Assembly (NCBI RefSeq): GCF_029255285.1
Contig: NZ_JAPUVI010000024.1
Coordinates: forward strand, 57,869 to 121,868
DNA from: Accumulibacter sp.
Lineage (GTDB): Bacteria > Pseudomonadota > Gammaproteobacteria > Burkholderiales > Rhodocyclaceae
Length of the DNA stretch: 64,000 nucleotides
Reading direction: 5' to 3'
Below are positions 18,112 to 27,395 of the stretch, piece after piece. The notes under the pieces were generated by a model, which did no database searches, was not told where the DNA came from, and was given only the letters and a program-made list of their open reading frames with translations. The position numbers were made by a program, and so were the translations under genes. The number at the start of each line of letters is the position of its first letter. The first letter of the stretch is position 1.

Positions 18112-19317
18112 TCAAGCCAGCAACTCGGAATAAGGCAGGAAACGAACGCTGTCGCCACGCCGGATGATCTGCTGCGACGGGTTGTCGACCAGCCCGTCGC
18201 CCCACACGGTCGAGCTCAGCGCACCCGCCCCCTGCTGTGGGAAAAGCTTGACGCGGTCATCGTCGGCGCTTCTGACACGCAGAAATTCCCGCCTTGAGTC
18301 TGGCCGCAGCCAATCGAAGTCGGCACGCCGCAGGTAGCTGACCGGCGCGCTCCAGCGGGCGCCCTGCATTTTCAGCAGGAAAGGCCGGACCAGCATCAGG
18401 AAGGTCACGAAGCTCGACACCGGATTGCCAGGCAGGCCGATGAACGCCACGTTTCCCCTGGAGGAACGGACGCCACCATAAACGAGCGGTTTTCCAGGCT
18501 TGATAGCAATCTTCCAGATCTCGATCCGTCCTTCGGCCTCGACAGCCGACCTGACGTAATCCTCTTCGCCAACGGAAACGCCGCCCGAGCTGAGGATCAC
18601 GTCACTGTCTGTCGCCGCCGCACGCAAGGCCTGACGTGTCGCACTTAGATCGTCCGCCACCGTGCCTTGGTCGCGAACCTCGCAACCCAGTCGTTCGAGC
18701 AGAGCCGTAAGCAGAAACCGATTCGCATCGTAAATCGCCCCCGGCGGCAGCGGCTCGCCGGGCAGGCGAAGTTCGTTGCCGGTGAACAACAGTGTCACGC
18801 GCAAACGGCGAAACACTGGCAAACGTGCAATCCCAACCGACGCCGCCAAGGCCGTATCCTGCGGCCGCAAGCGCTGGCCGATCGGGAGAATCTCGCTCCC
18901 CGCCGCGATGTCGCTGCCCGCCGAACGAATGTGCTCGCCCACCGTCGGCCGATGATGGATCAAGACCTCATCGCCAGTCTGTTCGCAGAGTTCCTGCATG
19001 ACTACCGCGTCGGCGCCGGCCGGGATGGGTGCCCCGGTAAAAATGCGTGCCACGCTTCCCGGCCGTAATCCGACGCCGACGCGGCCCGCCGGGATGCGTT
19101 GCGAGATCGGAAGGCGGGTCGCCGGACCTTGCAGGTCGGCTACCGCCAGCGCATAACCGTCCATCGCCGCGTTGTCGAGCGGTGGCGCGTCGACGGCGGC
19201 CACCTGCGGCAGCGCCAGGATTCTTCGGTCGCACGCCAAGGTCGGCAGCCAGACGATTTCGGAAACCGGCTGCGCACCCAGCAGCAGGCGCGACAGCGCT
19301 TCGTCAAAGGACAGCAT
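18112..19317 (-). CDS. moeA: Molybdopterin molybdotransferase MoeA
   Basis: Inserts molybdate into adenylylated molybdopterin. It has 401 residues. The N-terminal linker domain includes the DNAAMDGYA motif, and RIFTGAPIPAGADAVV follows. The MoaB/MogA-like domain contains SSGGVSVGEEDY and a PGKPLVYG-type segment, then GLPGNPVSSFVTF. The C-terminal beta domain ends at 18112. The start at 19317 has GGGAGGG seven bases upstream on the minus strand. The gene overlaps the end of mobB by 14 bases. No moaA or moaC is in the window. Confidence 0.95.
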   Translation of the reverse strand: MLSFDEALSRLLLGAQPVSEIVWLPTLACDRRILALPQVAAVDAPPLDNAAMDGYALAVADLQGPATRLPISQRIPAGRVGVGLRPGSVARIFTGAPIPAGADAVVMQELCEQTGDEVLIHHRPTVGEHIRSAGSDIAAGSEILPIGQRLRPQDTALAASVGIARLPVFRRLRVTLLFTGNELRLPGEPLPPGAIYDANRFLLTALLERLGCEVRDQGTVADDLSATRQALRAAATDSDVILSSGGVSVGEEDYVRSAVEAEGRIEIWKIAIKPGKPLVYGGVRSSRGNVAFIGLPGNPVSSFVTFLMLVRPFLLKMQGARWSAPVSYLRRADFDWLRPDSRREFLRVRSADDDRVKLFPQQGAGALSSTVWGDGLVDNPSQQIIRRGDSVRFLPYSELLA

Positions 19318-19846
19318 GCGTTTCCCTCCCCGTTTCGGGATTACCCAACTGCATAGCCTCCACGACGAAGCGGGCAATCGCCTCGGTGTCGTTCAAGTCG
19401 AGCCAACAGGGAGGCGTCGAGCCAAGCATCTCTACTGGCTGATCGGAGGCGACGGCAACGATGTACGAATCGTCCGGCCACAGTGGCGGCTTGCCGTTAG
19501 CCGGCCGATGGACCTCCAGCTTCGGAATCGCCTCCCGCTTGCAACCTTCGACGAGAACCAAGTCGCAGGGCGAGAAATGCGCCACGTACTCGGCCAGCGA
19601 CGGCTCGGCCGCACCGTGCCGCTCGCTCATCAGCACCCAGCGCGCCCGACTGGCGAGCAAGACCTCGGCGGCACCCGCCTGGCGGTGGCGGAAAGAGTCT
19701 TTGCCGGGACGATCGACGTCGAAGTCGTGATGCGCGTGTTTCAGCACCGAAACACGCAGTCCACCGGCGATCAGGCGTGGCAAAAGCTTCTCCAGCAGCG
19801 TCGTCTTGCCCGCCCCGGAGTAGCCTGTGATTCCGAAAAGCCGCAT
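19304..19846 (-). CDS. mobB: Molybdopterin-guanine dinucleotide biosynthesis adapter MobB
   Basis: GTP-binding accessory protein of MGD cofactor synthesis, 180 residues. The N terminus has P-loop GYSGAGKTTL directly after MRLFGIT. DVDRPGKDSFRHRQAGA and VLVEGCKREAIPKLEVHR are the conserved MobB segments. The start at 19846 is the first Met before the P-loop; the frame is open further upstream but overlaps the ATP-grasp gene. It starts two bases after that gene's stop, so the two are probably co-translated. The partner MobA is not in the window. Confidence 0.93.
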   Translation of the reverse strand: MRLFGITGYSGAGKTTLLEKLLPRLIAGGLRVSVLKHAHHDFDVDRPGKDSFRHRQAGAAEVLLASRARWVLMSERHGAAEPSLAEYVAHFSPCDLVLVEGCKREAIPKLEVHRPANGKPPLWPDDSYIVAVASDQPVEMLGSTPPCWLDLNDTEAIARFVVEAMQLGNPETGRETHAVL

Positions 19847-19848
19847 CC

Positions 19849-21177
19849 TCAGCTTCCCTCCCGAGTCTGACAGTGAACCGGTAGCACCGCCGCGAAACCG
19901 CCGCCGGGTGTCCGGAAATTGGTCGTCTGGCCGCGGTAGAGGCGGGCCGAAACGAGCTGTACGGCGCCCCGATAGACGTAGTTGCGCAGATCCAGCTTGA
20001 AATCCTTCTCCACGCCGTCGATCAGCAAACGCCGCTCCGAAGGCGCGACGATCGCCTGCGCCACATAGCCGCCGCGCGCCACCTCTTCGAAAACCCGGCG
20101 CGTCAGTTTGTCGCCCCGATAGGTCGCCTTGCTGCCGAAGCCAGCCGATGGCTTGAAGAACCACTGTTTGCGACTGGCCCAGAAAGCTTCGGCTTCTTCG
20201 GGCATGACCTCCTCGGTACGCGGCACGCTGGCGGCCAGCAATCGTCGGTCTTCGTCCGTCACGCCGATACGTCCGAGCCACTCGTCGTCGCCGAAGGCGG
20301 CCAAGTTGCGTTTGTCAGCGAACAGCGCATGCACCCGCGGATGCGGCGTAAGAACCACGGCGTCGGCGAGATAGGCGGCGCGCAGGTGCGCATGTCGAGA
20401 GTCTTCGAGAGCAAAATCCGTCAACCGATTGTAGACGAGATCGATGACCTGCCCACGACACCACAGGCCTTGGCCGTCGAACGACAGTTCGGCCGGATCG
20501 ACGACCACCGCGGCGAACCCGTTCGCCTCGAAAAGCTGCTGGAAGAGTTCGAACTCCGGAGCCAGATACTGTTTCGCCGGCGCGCGATCGACGATGGCGA
20601 TGTTGGCCAGTGGTCGAACCGACGCATCGCGGCCGCCCAGTTCCCACTCGTCACGGAACATCGCGACGAACGCGGCTTCGACCGGCTGGCCGGCTGGCAT
20701 CCGGTTGGCCACTGCTTGACAACAAGCGCGCTGAGCGCGCAGCAGGCGCGCGTTGAGCAGCGCGCCGCCGGCATTCGAGTTGATCTCGATCAACTGCGGA
20801 CCGTCGGGACCAAGATGGAAGTCGTAGCCCAGGAAAACACCTGCCGCACCCGGCGAATGGCGAGCCACTGGTGAGGCATAGGCCAACACCCGTTCCCGAT
20901 AGGCCGGCAGTCTGGCCACACGTTCGACTGCGGCGATCGTGCGCGCCATGCGCGACAAATGCGCCTGGCTGACGAAAACCATGCTGTCCGCGAACAGGTG
21001 CGGCCGAGTGGTCAGCAGTTCGGCATGCGACAGATCACCTTCGCCCTCCTCGAGCGCCCGCTTCAGGGACTGGTGGTCGACCGAGATGCAGCTACAACCT
21101 CGATTGAGAATCTCGGCCGCGGCGCGACTGTCTGCCGGCAGCAGCTCGGTCAGCGAACGAACGGGGTAGCTATCCAT
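19849..21177 (-). CDS. Circularly permuted ATP-grasp protein of unknown function
   Basis: A 442-residue protein I cannot assign to a named enzyme. Motif order suggests a circularly permuted ATP-grasp fold. The metal-binding segment GYDFHLGPDGPQLIEINSNAGG (given in part: IEIN at 130-133) lies N-terminally, where normal ATP-grasp proteins have it C-terminally. The nucleotide loop FKPSAGFGSKATYRG (341-355) comes later, followed by YVAQAIVAPS. Such folds usually make amide, peptide or thioester-like bonds through acyl phosphates. It has no signal or membrane segment. It sits first in front of mobB with a two-base gap and six bases after the helicase stop, so it may be in the molybdopterin operon by function or only by position. 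Glutathionylspermidine-synthase-like activity is another possibility. Confidence 0.7.
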   Translation of the reverse strand: MDSYPVRSLTELLPADSRAAAEILNRGCSCISVDHQSLKRALEEGEGDLSHAELLTTRPHLFADSMVFVSQAHLSRMARTIAAVERVARLPAYRERVLAYASPVARHSPGAAGVFLGYDFHLGPDGPQLIEINSNAGGALLNARLLRAQRACCQAVANRMPAGQPVEAAFVAMFRDEWELGGRDASVRPLANIAIVDRAPAKQYLAPEFELFQQLFEANGFAAVVVDPAELSFDGQGLWCRGQVIDLVYNRLTDFALEDSRHAHLRAAYLADAVVLTPHPRVHALFADKRNLAAFGDDEWLGRIGVTDEDRRLLAASVPRTEEVMPEEAEAFWASRKQWFFKPSAGFGSKATYRGDKLTRRVFEEVARGGYVAQAIVAPSERRLLIDGVEKDFKLDLRNYVYRGAVQLVSARLYRGQTTNFRTPGGGFAAVLPVHCQTREGS

Positions 21178-21182
21178 AGTCC

Positions 21183-23120
21183 CTAGGCCATCACGTTGGA
21201 CGAAAAGAAAGCCACGGCCTCGGCAAGTTCGCGCGTCCGCTTCATCGGTGGCAAACTGCGCCAGATCCGCTTGCCATAGGCTTTGTCTATCAGCCGTGGG
21301 TCGCAGATCATCAACACGCCACGGTCGTTCTCGTCGCGGATCAGGCGACCCGCCCCTTGCTTGACGTTGATCACCGCGCGCGGCAACTGGTACTCGATGA
21401 AAGCGTTGCGACCCTCACTGCGAAGGCGTTCGATGCGTGCCGACAGCACCGGATCGTCCGGCGGCGCAAAGGGCAATTTGTCGATCACTACGAGCGACAA
21501 GGCTTCACCACGAACATCGACACCTTCCCAGAAGCTTTGGCTGCCGATCAGGATGGCATTGCCCAAGCGGCGAAAGCGTTCGAGCAGTTCGTTTTTGCTG
21601 CGCTCGCCCTGCAAGAGTAGCGGCAGGTCGGGTTGGGCGCGCCCAAGCTCCGCGGCCAGCAACTCGTGCGTTCGGCGCATCGCGCGTAACGAGGTGCATA
21701 GGAAAAAGGCGCGGCCACCGCTCGCCACCAGCACCGGCAAGGCCGCCGCGACAACAGCCGCCGTATAGTCCGCACTGTTCGGATCGGGCAGACTTCGTGG
21801 AGCATAGAGCAAAGCCTGTCGCGCATAGTCGAAAGGGCTCTCCCAGCGTATCGAACAAGCGTCGAGCAAACCCATTTCGCTACAGTAATGGGCGAAGTCC
21901 TCCTGCACGGCAAGCGTGGCCGAAGTAAAAATCCAGGCGCGCGGATGGCCACTCATCTGTTTCTGCATGATCTCGGCGATCGCCAGGGGCGTGGCATTGA
22001 GCTGCAAAGAATGGCTATAGCTCTCCCCCCAGCGGACGTAGTCGGCATGGGCTCCGGACTGCCAGGACTGCAGGCGCGACTGCAACTCGCCCGCCCGTCG
22101 CCAGCAGTTCTCGAGCCCTTCGCTGCGTTGCGCCTGGGTTTCGAGCAGCGCCGTGAGCGCCGCAAAGGCATCGATCACGGCTGTCAGACCGCTGGCGAAA
22201 CCGGGGCGTGCCTCGAGTTGCCGCAGTGCATGACGTGCTGGGTCAAGCGGCAGAGTGAGGCGCAATTCGCGGCTTGCCTTCTCGAGCCGCTCGCAGTGAG
22301 TGGGCAAGTCGAGGCAGTCGCGTGCCGCAGCGAGCGCCTCGAGCTGTATATCGCGCGTCAGATCGAGGAGTTGCGCCGTCGACACGCTCTCGCCAAAGAA
22401 CAGGCTGGCGACTTCGGGCAACTGATGCGCTTCGTCGAAAATCACCGCGTTGCACGCCGGCAGCAGTTCGGCCGTCCCTTCGTCGCGCAACATCACGTCG
22501 GCAAAAAACAGGTGGTGATTGACGACAACCAGGTCGGCCGCCAGAGCATCGCGCCGCGCCGCCAGAACGAAGCACTCTTTGTGATTCGGACAGTCCTGGC
22601 CGAGACAGTTGTCGCGTGTCGAGGTCACCATCGCCCAGACCGTCGAATTTTCCGGCACATCGGTGCACTCCGCCTTGTCGCCGGTGCCCGTCGTCTTGGC
22701 AAAGCGCGCGATTCGCTGTGCATAGGCAGCGTCGTCGCGCGACAGGAAACGACCGTCGGCCAGCGAGCGCCCGAGATGGTAGTGGCACAGGTAGTTGGCG
22801 CGGCCCTTGAGCACCGCCACCCTGATCGGCGACTTGAGAATCCTGCGGATGGTCGGAATGTCGCGTGTGTAAAGTTGGTCCTGCAGATTGCGCGTCCCCG
22901 TCGAGATGATCACCTTGCCACCGGACAGCATGGCTGGCACCAGATAGGCGTAGGTCTTGCCGGTGCCAGTACCGGCCTCGGCGACCAACATCCGGTTGGC
23001 CGTCATCGCCTCGGCGATTCGCTCGGCCATTGCCACCTGCTGGCTACGCAACCGATAACCGGGAACTCCGGTCGCCAGTGGGCCCGTGGCGGAAAAGACG
23101 TCGGCAAGCGATGCGGTCAT
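21183..23120 (-). CDS. YoaA/DinG-type ATP-dependent DNA helicase
   Basis: XPD-like superfamily 2 helicase with a probable Fe-S cluster, acting on damaged DNA or stalled forks. It has 645 residues from the chosen start. Walker A is EAGTGTGKTYAYL, the DEAH box is FDEAHQLPE, motif III-like FTSATL, and the C-terminal QGAGRLIR motif VI. Four cysteines between motifs I and II (AEC, then NCLGQDCPNHKEC) match the cluster ligands of YoaA/XPD. I chose ATG 23120 (MTASLADVF) because YoaA N termini start shortly before this region. ATG 23147 in frame is an alternative. It is the first gene of the minus-strand group leading to moaE. Confidence 0.9.
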   Translation of the reverse strand: MTASLADVFSATGPLATGVPGYRLRSQQVAMAERIAEAMTANRMLVAEAGTGTGKTYAYLVPAMLSGGKVIISTGTRNLQDQLYTRDIPTIRRILKSPIRVAVLKGRANYLCHYHLGRSLADGRFLSRDDAAYAQRIARFAKTTGTGDKAECTDVPENSTVWAMVTSTRDNCLGQDCPNHKECFVLAARRDALAADLVVVNHHLFFADVMLRDEGTAELLPACNAVIFDEAHQLPEVASLFFGESVSTAQLLDLTRDIQLEALAAARDCLDLPTHCERLEKASRELRLTLPLDPARHALRQLEARPGFASGLTAVIDAFAALTALLETQAQRSEGLENCWRRAGELQSRLQSWQSGAHADYVRWGESYSHSLQLNATPLAIAEIMQKQMSGHPRAWIFTSATLAVQEDFAHYCSEMGLLDACSIRWESPFDYARQALLYAPRSLPDPNSADYTAAVVAAALPVLVASGGRAFFLCTSLRAMRRTHELLAAELGRAQPDLPLLLQGERSKNELLERFRRLGNAILIGSQSFWEGVDVRGEALSLVVIDKLPFAPPDDPVLSARIERLRSEGRNAFIEYQLPRAVINVKQGAGRLIRDENDRGVLMICDPRLIDKAYGKRIWRSLPPMKRTRELAEAVAFFSSNVMA

Positions 23121-23294
23121 GAGCGATCTGTCGAGAGGAACCCGCATGCTACCAGAACCCGGCACCCGCTGCCGAGGACGGAGCCGCACACGGCAGCGGA
23201 CGCACGAACCCCGTGGGCGCAAAGTCCTCTGCCGAACCCACCCAGCGGCGATGTCCGTGCGCCGCACACGCGGCGGACGGGTTGCGGCGACTCG

Positions 23295-24074
23295 CTAAGG
23301 ATTCGGTTTTTCCATCAACTCGCGCAGAAAGCGCACCGGGATGGCGAAACTGATCCCCGACGGCTTGCTGAGCACCGATTCCTTGCTTTCCTTGACGAAT
23401 ACCATGTTGATGATGCCGATCACCTCACCGCGGTTCAGTTCGTACAGCGGCCCGCCGCTATTGCCGGGATACGCCGTCGCATCGAGCTGATAGATGTCGA
23501 AACTGCCACTGCGGATCTGTTGGACCACCCTGGCGTTGAGCTGTCGCGCGTTCGCCCCGGGCAGCACGATCGGCGTAATCGCCGAAACGATGCCGCGGTG
23601 CGTCACGGGTATCAGGCCAAGCACGCCACCGATCGGGAAGCCGGTGAAGGCCACCGATTGCCCTTCCTTTACCGGTTCGGACTCGTGCAGCGACACGGCC
23701 GGCAAAGCTTGACCGTCGATCCGCAACAAGGCGATGTCATGTACCTTGTCGACCGCGAGCGTTCGCGCCGGTCTTTGTTGCACCCCACTTGTTCCGGTAC
23801 GGGCGACGACGACCAGCGTTTCTCCAGCCGCCACATCGAGCGCCTCGGGAAGCACATGTGCGTTGGTCGCCACCTGACGGCCGTCACCAACGACGAAACC
23901 CGTGCCCCGCATGACAAATTGCGGGCTGCGTGTCAGCTGATGTGTCCCGACGACGACCACCGAGGGCTTTACGCGTTCGATCATCTCCGACAGTTCGACC
24001 GCCCGTGCGAGGCCAGGCAAAGAGCCGCCACCGATCAGGATGAACGCAAGCAAGAAGCGAAGTAGCGGCCGCAT
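23295..24074 (-). CDS. Periplasmic trypsin-like serine protease
   Basis: S1/Deg-like protease domain of 259 residues behind a signal peptide (hydrophobic 5-24, likely cleavage near ALA-RA). The catalytic triad is His73 in ATNAHVLPE, Asp113 in VHDIALLRI and Ser206 in AYPGNSGGPL. No PDZ domain follows, so it is shorter than DegP/DegS. It may be a protease that degrades misfolded periplasmic proteins, but no substrate can be named. The start at 24074 opens directly on the signal peptide. It follows the lytic transglycosylase gene by seven bases. Confidence 0.85.
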   Translation of the reverse strand: MRPLLRFLLAFILIGGGSLPGLARAVELSEMIERVKPSVVVVGTHQLTRSPQFVMRGTGFVVGDGRQVATNAHVLPEALDVAAGETLVVVARTGTSGVQQRPARTLAVDKVHDIALLRIDGQALPAVSLHESEPVKEGQSVAFTGFPIGGVLGLIPVTHRGIVSAITPIVLPGANARQLNARVVQQIRSGSFDIYQLDATAYPGNSGGPLYELNRGEVIGIINMVFVKESKESVLSKPSGISFAIPVRFLRELMEKPNP

Positions 24075-24081
24075 GAGGTGA

Positions 24082-25002
24082 TCAGGAACCTCGGGTCAAG
24101 CGAATCCGTGGCAACTCCGGCGACGGTGTCGTCACCCTGGCGTCGTACGGATGGTCGTCGCGCTTGAACAGGCTCATTATCCGTTTGACGTAGCCACGCG
24201 TCTCCGCATACGGCGGCACGCCCCGGTAACGATTGACCGCACCTTCGCCCGCATTGTAGGCCGCCGCCACGAGGCTGACATCGCCTTCGAAATACGCCAG
24301 CAACCAGCGCAAGTAGGCCAAGCCACCGCGCAGGTTCTGCTCCGGGTCGAACGGTTTCTTGACGTTGAAGCGTGCCGACGTGTCGGGTATCAACTGCATC
24401 AGGCCCTGCGCATTCTTGCTCGACAGGGCCGCCGGATTGAAATTGGACTCTGTCCGGATGACTGCCAGTGCCAGCCGCGGGCTGACGCCGTATTCGGGAG
24501 CCAACTGGTTGACCAGGCCGACGACCTGTCTCTGGGCTTCGGTGCTTGGCAGCATCACATCCTGGGCGTCATCGGCGGGAAGCAATTGGCGCATGCATTC
24601 CGGCACCTCCGTTGTCGGCTCGCCGACAAAGCGCTTCATCTTCTGCGCCGGCGCGTGTCCCTGTTTCGCCGCCAGGTCAAAGAAATACGCCGCCAGCGCG
24701 TCGTTCCGTTCGAGGCCCCGGGCATTGGCATACATCCAGCCGAGACTGTACTGCGCCTCGGCGTCGCCGAGACGCGCCCCATCGCAATACAGTTTTGCTG
24801 CCCGCGCGTAATCCCTGGCAACGCCTTCGCCATGTTCGTGGGCCAGGGCCTCCGTGCGTAGCGCCAGCAGGCGTTCGGCATCGGCGGGGCGAGGAACTTC
24901 TCCTGCCACGGTGGCGGCACACGCCGCCAAACCAAGCAGTCCGCAAAGCAATCGCGCCACTCGGCCGCAACGCGCGGAACCGAGAAAATGCGACGCTTTC
25001 AT
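24082..25002 (-). CDS. Lytic transglycosylase with Sel1-like repeats
   Basis: Peptidoglycan-cleaving SLT-domain enzyme of 306 residues. After a hydrophobic signal (16-34) that contains LAAC, a possible lipobox with Cys28, residues about 55-125 form Sel1/TPR-like repeats ([20 protein letters not shown], then [15 protein letters not shown]). The C-terminal SLT domain carries catalytic Glu185 in IRTESNFNP, the GLMQLIP motif and [10 protein letters not shown]. The start at 25002 overlaps the epimerase stop (ATGA). A longer in-frame version would add 14 non-signal residues. Its place at the end of a polysaccharide gene group fits a role in opening the wall for envelope assembly, which is inference. 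Confidence 0.87.
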   Translation of the reverse strand: MKASHFLGSARCGRVARLLCGLLGLAACAATVAGEVPRPADAERLLALRTEALAHEHGEGVARDYARAAKLYCDGARLGDAEAQYSLGWMYANARGLERNDALAAYFFDLAAKQGHAPAQKMKRFVGEPTTEVPECMRQLLPADDAQDVMLPSTEAQRQVVGLVNQLAPEYGVSPRLALAVIRTESNFNPAALSSKNAQGLMQLIPDTSARFNVKKPFDPEQNLRGGLAYLRWLLAYFEGDVSLVAAAYNAGEGAVNRYRGVPPYAETRGYVKRIMSLFKRDDHPYDARVTTPSPELPRIRLTRGS

Positions 25003-26072
25003 CGACAAACCTCCTCGGCGACAGCGAACCGGGAAAGGTACCAAGGCATCGCCGCGCGCACCCCTTCGGCGAGCCGATGGCTCGGAAAATAGCCGAGCAG
25101 GCGCCGGGCCTTGCCGATATCGGCTTGTGAATGGCGGACGTCGCCCGGCCGAAAGTCGCCGTAAATCGGTCGCAAGTGGCGAACTTCAGGCCGCAACTCC
25201 GTCAGTGCGTCACGCAGAACCTCGAAAAGCTGATTCAACGATGTCCGGTCGTCAACCGCGACGTTGTAAACCTGATTCACCGCGGCCGGATCGTCGGTCG
25301 TCGCGGCCAGCAGGTTCGCCTGCACAGCGTTGTCGACAAAGCAGAAATCGCGGCTGGTCTGGCCGTCACCGTAGATCGTCACGGGACCGCCGGTCAGCAT
25401 CGCTCGAGTCCACCGCGGAATCACCGCCGCGTACGCCCCCTCCGGATCCTGACGCGCCCCGAAGACATTGAAGTAGCGCAGACCGATCGACGCAAAGCCA
25501 TAACAACGCCCAAATACCTCAGCGTAGAGTTCATTGACCAACTTGGTCACCGCGTACGGCGAAAGCGGCCGGCCAATGCGTTCTTCCACTTTCGGCAGCG
25601 CTTCGTGGTCGCCATAGGTCGAGCTCGAAGCGGCATACACGAAACGCTTGACGCCAGCGTCGCGCGCCGCGACGAGGATGTTCAAGAAACCGTCCACATT
25701 GGCCGCATTGGTCGCCAGCGGGTTGGCCAGCGAACGTGGCACGGAGCCCAGCGCCGCCTGATGGAGCACGAAATCTATCCCGCGACAGGCTTCGCGGCAG
25801 GCGTCCGGATCACGAATGTCGGCCTCGATGAAGCTGTGACGCAGCCACTGTTCGGGCGTCACCAGGGAGCGCACCTCGTCGAGATTGCTGCGGTGGCCTG
25901 TCGCGAAGTTGTCCAGCCCGACGACAGTCTGGCCAAGCCCGAGCAGTGACTCGACCAGATGCGAGCCGATGAAGCCGGCACTTCCGGTCACCAGCCAGCG
26001 CGCCGGTTGCTCCGCCAGCCGCCGGCCGAGAGCGGCGATGGCCGGCGACGGCGATAAACTCAGAGACGCCAC
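24999..26072 (-). CDS. UDP-N-acetylglucosamine (glucuronate) 4-epimerase, WbpP/TviC type
   Basis: Short-chain NAD-dependent epimerase of 357 residues. The NAD motif is GSAGFIG (30-36), the catalytic residues are Ser in SSSTYG (149-154) and Tyr173/Lys177 in SPYAVTK. The extended N terminus and the GSVPRS segment are typical of the WbpP/TviC branch, which interconverts UDP-GlcNAc/GalNAc or the uronic acids. Its start overlaps the end of the upstream dehydrogenase by 13 bases. The pair corresponds to TviB-TviC or WbpO-WbpP, which yield UDP-GalNAcA for capsule or O-antigen. Exact sugar preference cannot be read from the sequence. Confidence 0.86.
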   Translation of the reverse strand: MASLSLSPSPAIAALGRRLAEQPARWLVTGSAGFIGSHLVESLLGLGQTVVGLDNFATGHRSNLDEVRSLVTPEQWLRHSFIEADIRDPDACREACRGIDFVLHQAALGSVPRSLANPLATNAANVDGFLNILVAARDAGVKRFVYAASSSTYGDHEALPKVEERIGRPLSPYAVTKLVNELYAEVFGRCYGFASIGLRYFNVFGARQDPEGAYAAVIPRWTRAMLTGGPVTIYGDGQTSRDFCFVDNAVQANLLAATTDDPAAVNQVYNVAVDDRTSLNQLFEVLRDALTELRPEVRHLRPIYGDFRPGDVRHSQADIGKARRLLGYFPSHRLAEGVRAAMPWYLSRFAVAEEVCR

Positions 26073-27340
26073 ACCGTCACCCCCTGCGCGACCAGTTGGG
26101 CTTCGTTGAACAGGCTCTTGACGTCGGTCAGCACGCCGTCGGGCTGCAATTTACCGACATAGTCGGCCAGCGGCCGTTCCTTGAACTGGCGGTGCCCGAC
26201 GGCGGCGACGATCGCCGCCGCCATCGGCAACTGGTCCCACTCCGTCAAATCGACCCCGTACTCGTGACGCGCTTCGTCGGCGTCGGCCACCGGTTCGTGG
26301 ACAAAAACCTTGGCGCCATACGACTCGAGTTCCCGGATCACGTCGATTACGCGCGAATTCCGCAGATCCGGGCAATCCTCTTTGAAGGTCAGACCGAGGA
26401 CGATGATCGGCGCGCCCTTGACCTGCCAGCCTTTGCGGATCATCTGCTTGACCGTCTGCTCGGCAATGAATTTGCCCATCCCGTCATTGATACGGCGACC
26501 CGCGTTGATGACCTCCGGGTGATAACCGAGCATCTCGGCCTTATGCGTCAGGTAATACGGATCGACGCCGATGCAATGGCCGCCGACGAGGCCCGGCCGG
26601 AACGGCAGGAAGTTCCACTTGCTGCCGGCGGCCTCCAGGACTTCGACCGTGTCGATGCCAATCCGATCGAAAATGATCGCCAACTCGTTCATCAAGGCGA
26701 TGTTGAGATCGCGCTGGGTGTTTTCGATGACTTTTGCGGCTTCCGCCACCTTGATGCTGGACGCCGGGTAAACTCCGGCGGTGATGATCTCCGCGTAGAC
26801 TTGACGAACCCGCTCCAGCGTTTCCGGCGTATCGCCGGAAACCACCTTGACAATCCGCGTCAAGGTCCTCTCCTTGTCGCCGGGGTTGATCCGCTCCGGC
26901 GAATAGCCAACGAAGAAATCCTTCTTCCACTTCAGTCCCGAATGCTTTTCGATGATCGGAATACAGATCTCCTCGGTCGCTCCGGGATAGACCGTCGATT
27001 CGAAAACCACTGTCGCACCTCGCTTGAGGTTCCTGCCAACCGCTTCCGACGAACCGATCAGCGGCCCAAAGTCCGGCTGATGCGCCTGATCAACGGGAGT
27101 TGGTACGGCGACGATCAGGAAATCCGCCTCGGCCAGTGCCGCCGGATCCGTGCCCACCTCAAGGTGGACCGCCGCCGCCAGATCGGCGCTGCTCACCTCG
27201 CCCGTCGGGTCGACATGCTTCCGATAATGCGCCACTTTGCTGGCCGACAGATCGAAGCCGATTGTCCGGCGCTTCTTGCCGAACTCAACGGCCAACGGCA
27301 GGCCGACGTAACCGAGACCAACTACAGCCATTATTGTCAT
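26060..27340 (-). CDS. UDP-N-acetyl-hexosamine 6-dehydrogenase, WbpO/TviB type
   Basis: NAD-dependent nucleotide-sugar dehydrogenase of 426 residues that oxidises C6 to the uronic acid. The N-terminal dinucleotide motif is GLGYVG (8-13). The catalytic Cys256 is in [11 protein letters not shown]. The C-terminal domain shows [16 protein letters not shown]. TviB/WbpO similarity fits better than UDP-glucose dehydrogenase because of the neighbouring WbpP-like epimerase. The start at 27340 ([13 protein letters not shown]) is the usual short N terminus; the open frame upstream adds 40 unlikely residues. It lies 56 bases after prsT. Confidence 0.88.
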   Translation of the reverse strand: MTIMAVVGLGYVGLPLAVEFGKKRRTIGFDLSASKVAHYRKHVDPTGEVSSADLAAAVHLEVGTDPAALAEADFLIVAVPTPVDQAHQPDFGPLIGSSEAVGRNLKRGATVVFESTVYPGATEEICIPIIEKHSGLKWKKDFFVGYSPERINPGDKERTLTRIVKVVSGDTPETLERVRQVYAEIITAGVYPASSIKVAEAAKVIENTQRDLNIALMNELAIIFDRIGIDTVEVLEAAGSKWNFLPFRPGLVGGHCIGVDPYYLTHKAEMLGYHPEVINAGRRINDGMGKFIAEQTVKQMIRKGWQVKGAPIIVLGLTFKEDCPDLRNSRVIDVIRELESYGAKVFVHEPVADADEARHEYGVDLTEWDQLPMAAAIVAAVGHRQFKERPLADYVGKLQPDGVLTDVKSLFNEAQLVAQGVTVWRL

Positions 27341-27395
27341 TGATTTCCCATCCTTTTCGTGTTGTCCGCCTCCCATGGCGGTCGCTTGTGAACTT

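Noticed and set aside
19847-20281. Upstream extension of the mobB frame
   Set aside because: It overlaps the ATP-grasp gene and reads as Arg-rich shadow; the P-loop starts right after Met at 19846.
21888-24065. Long plus-strand open frame of 725 codons
   Set aside because: It lies antisense to the helicase and protease genes, which have full catalytic motifs; its translation is Arg/Gln/His-rich without domains, as expected from GC-rich shadows.
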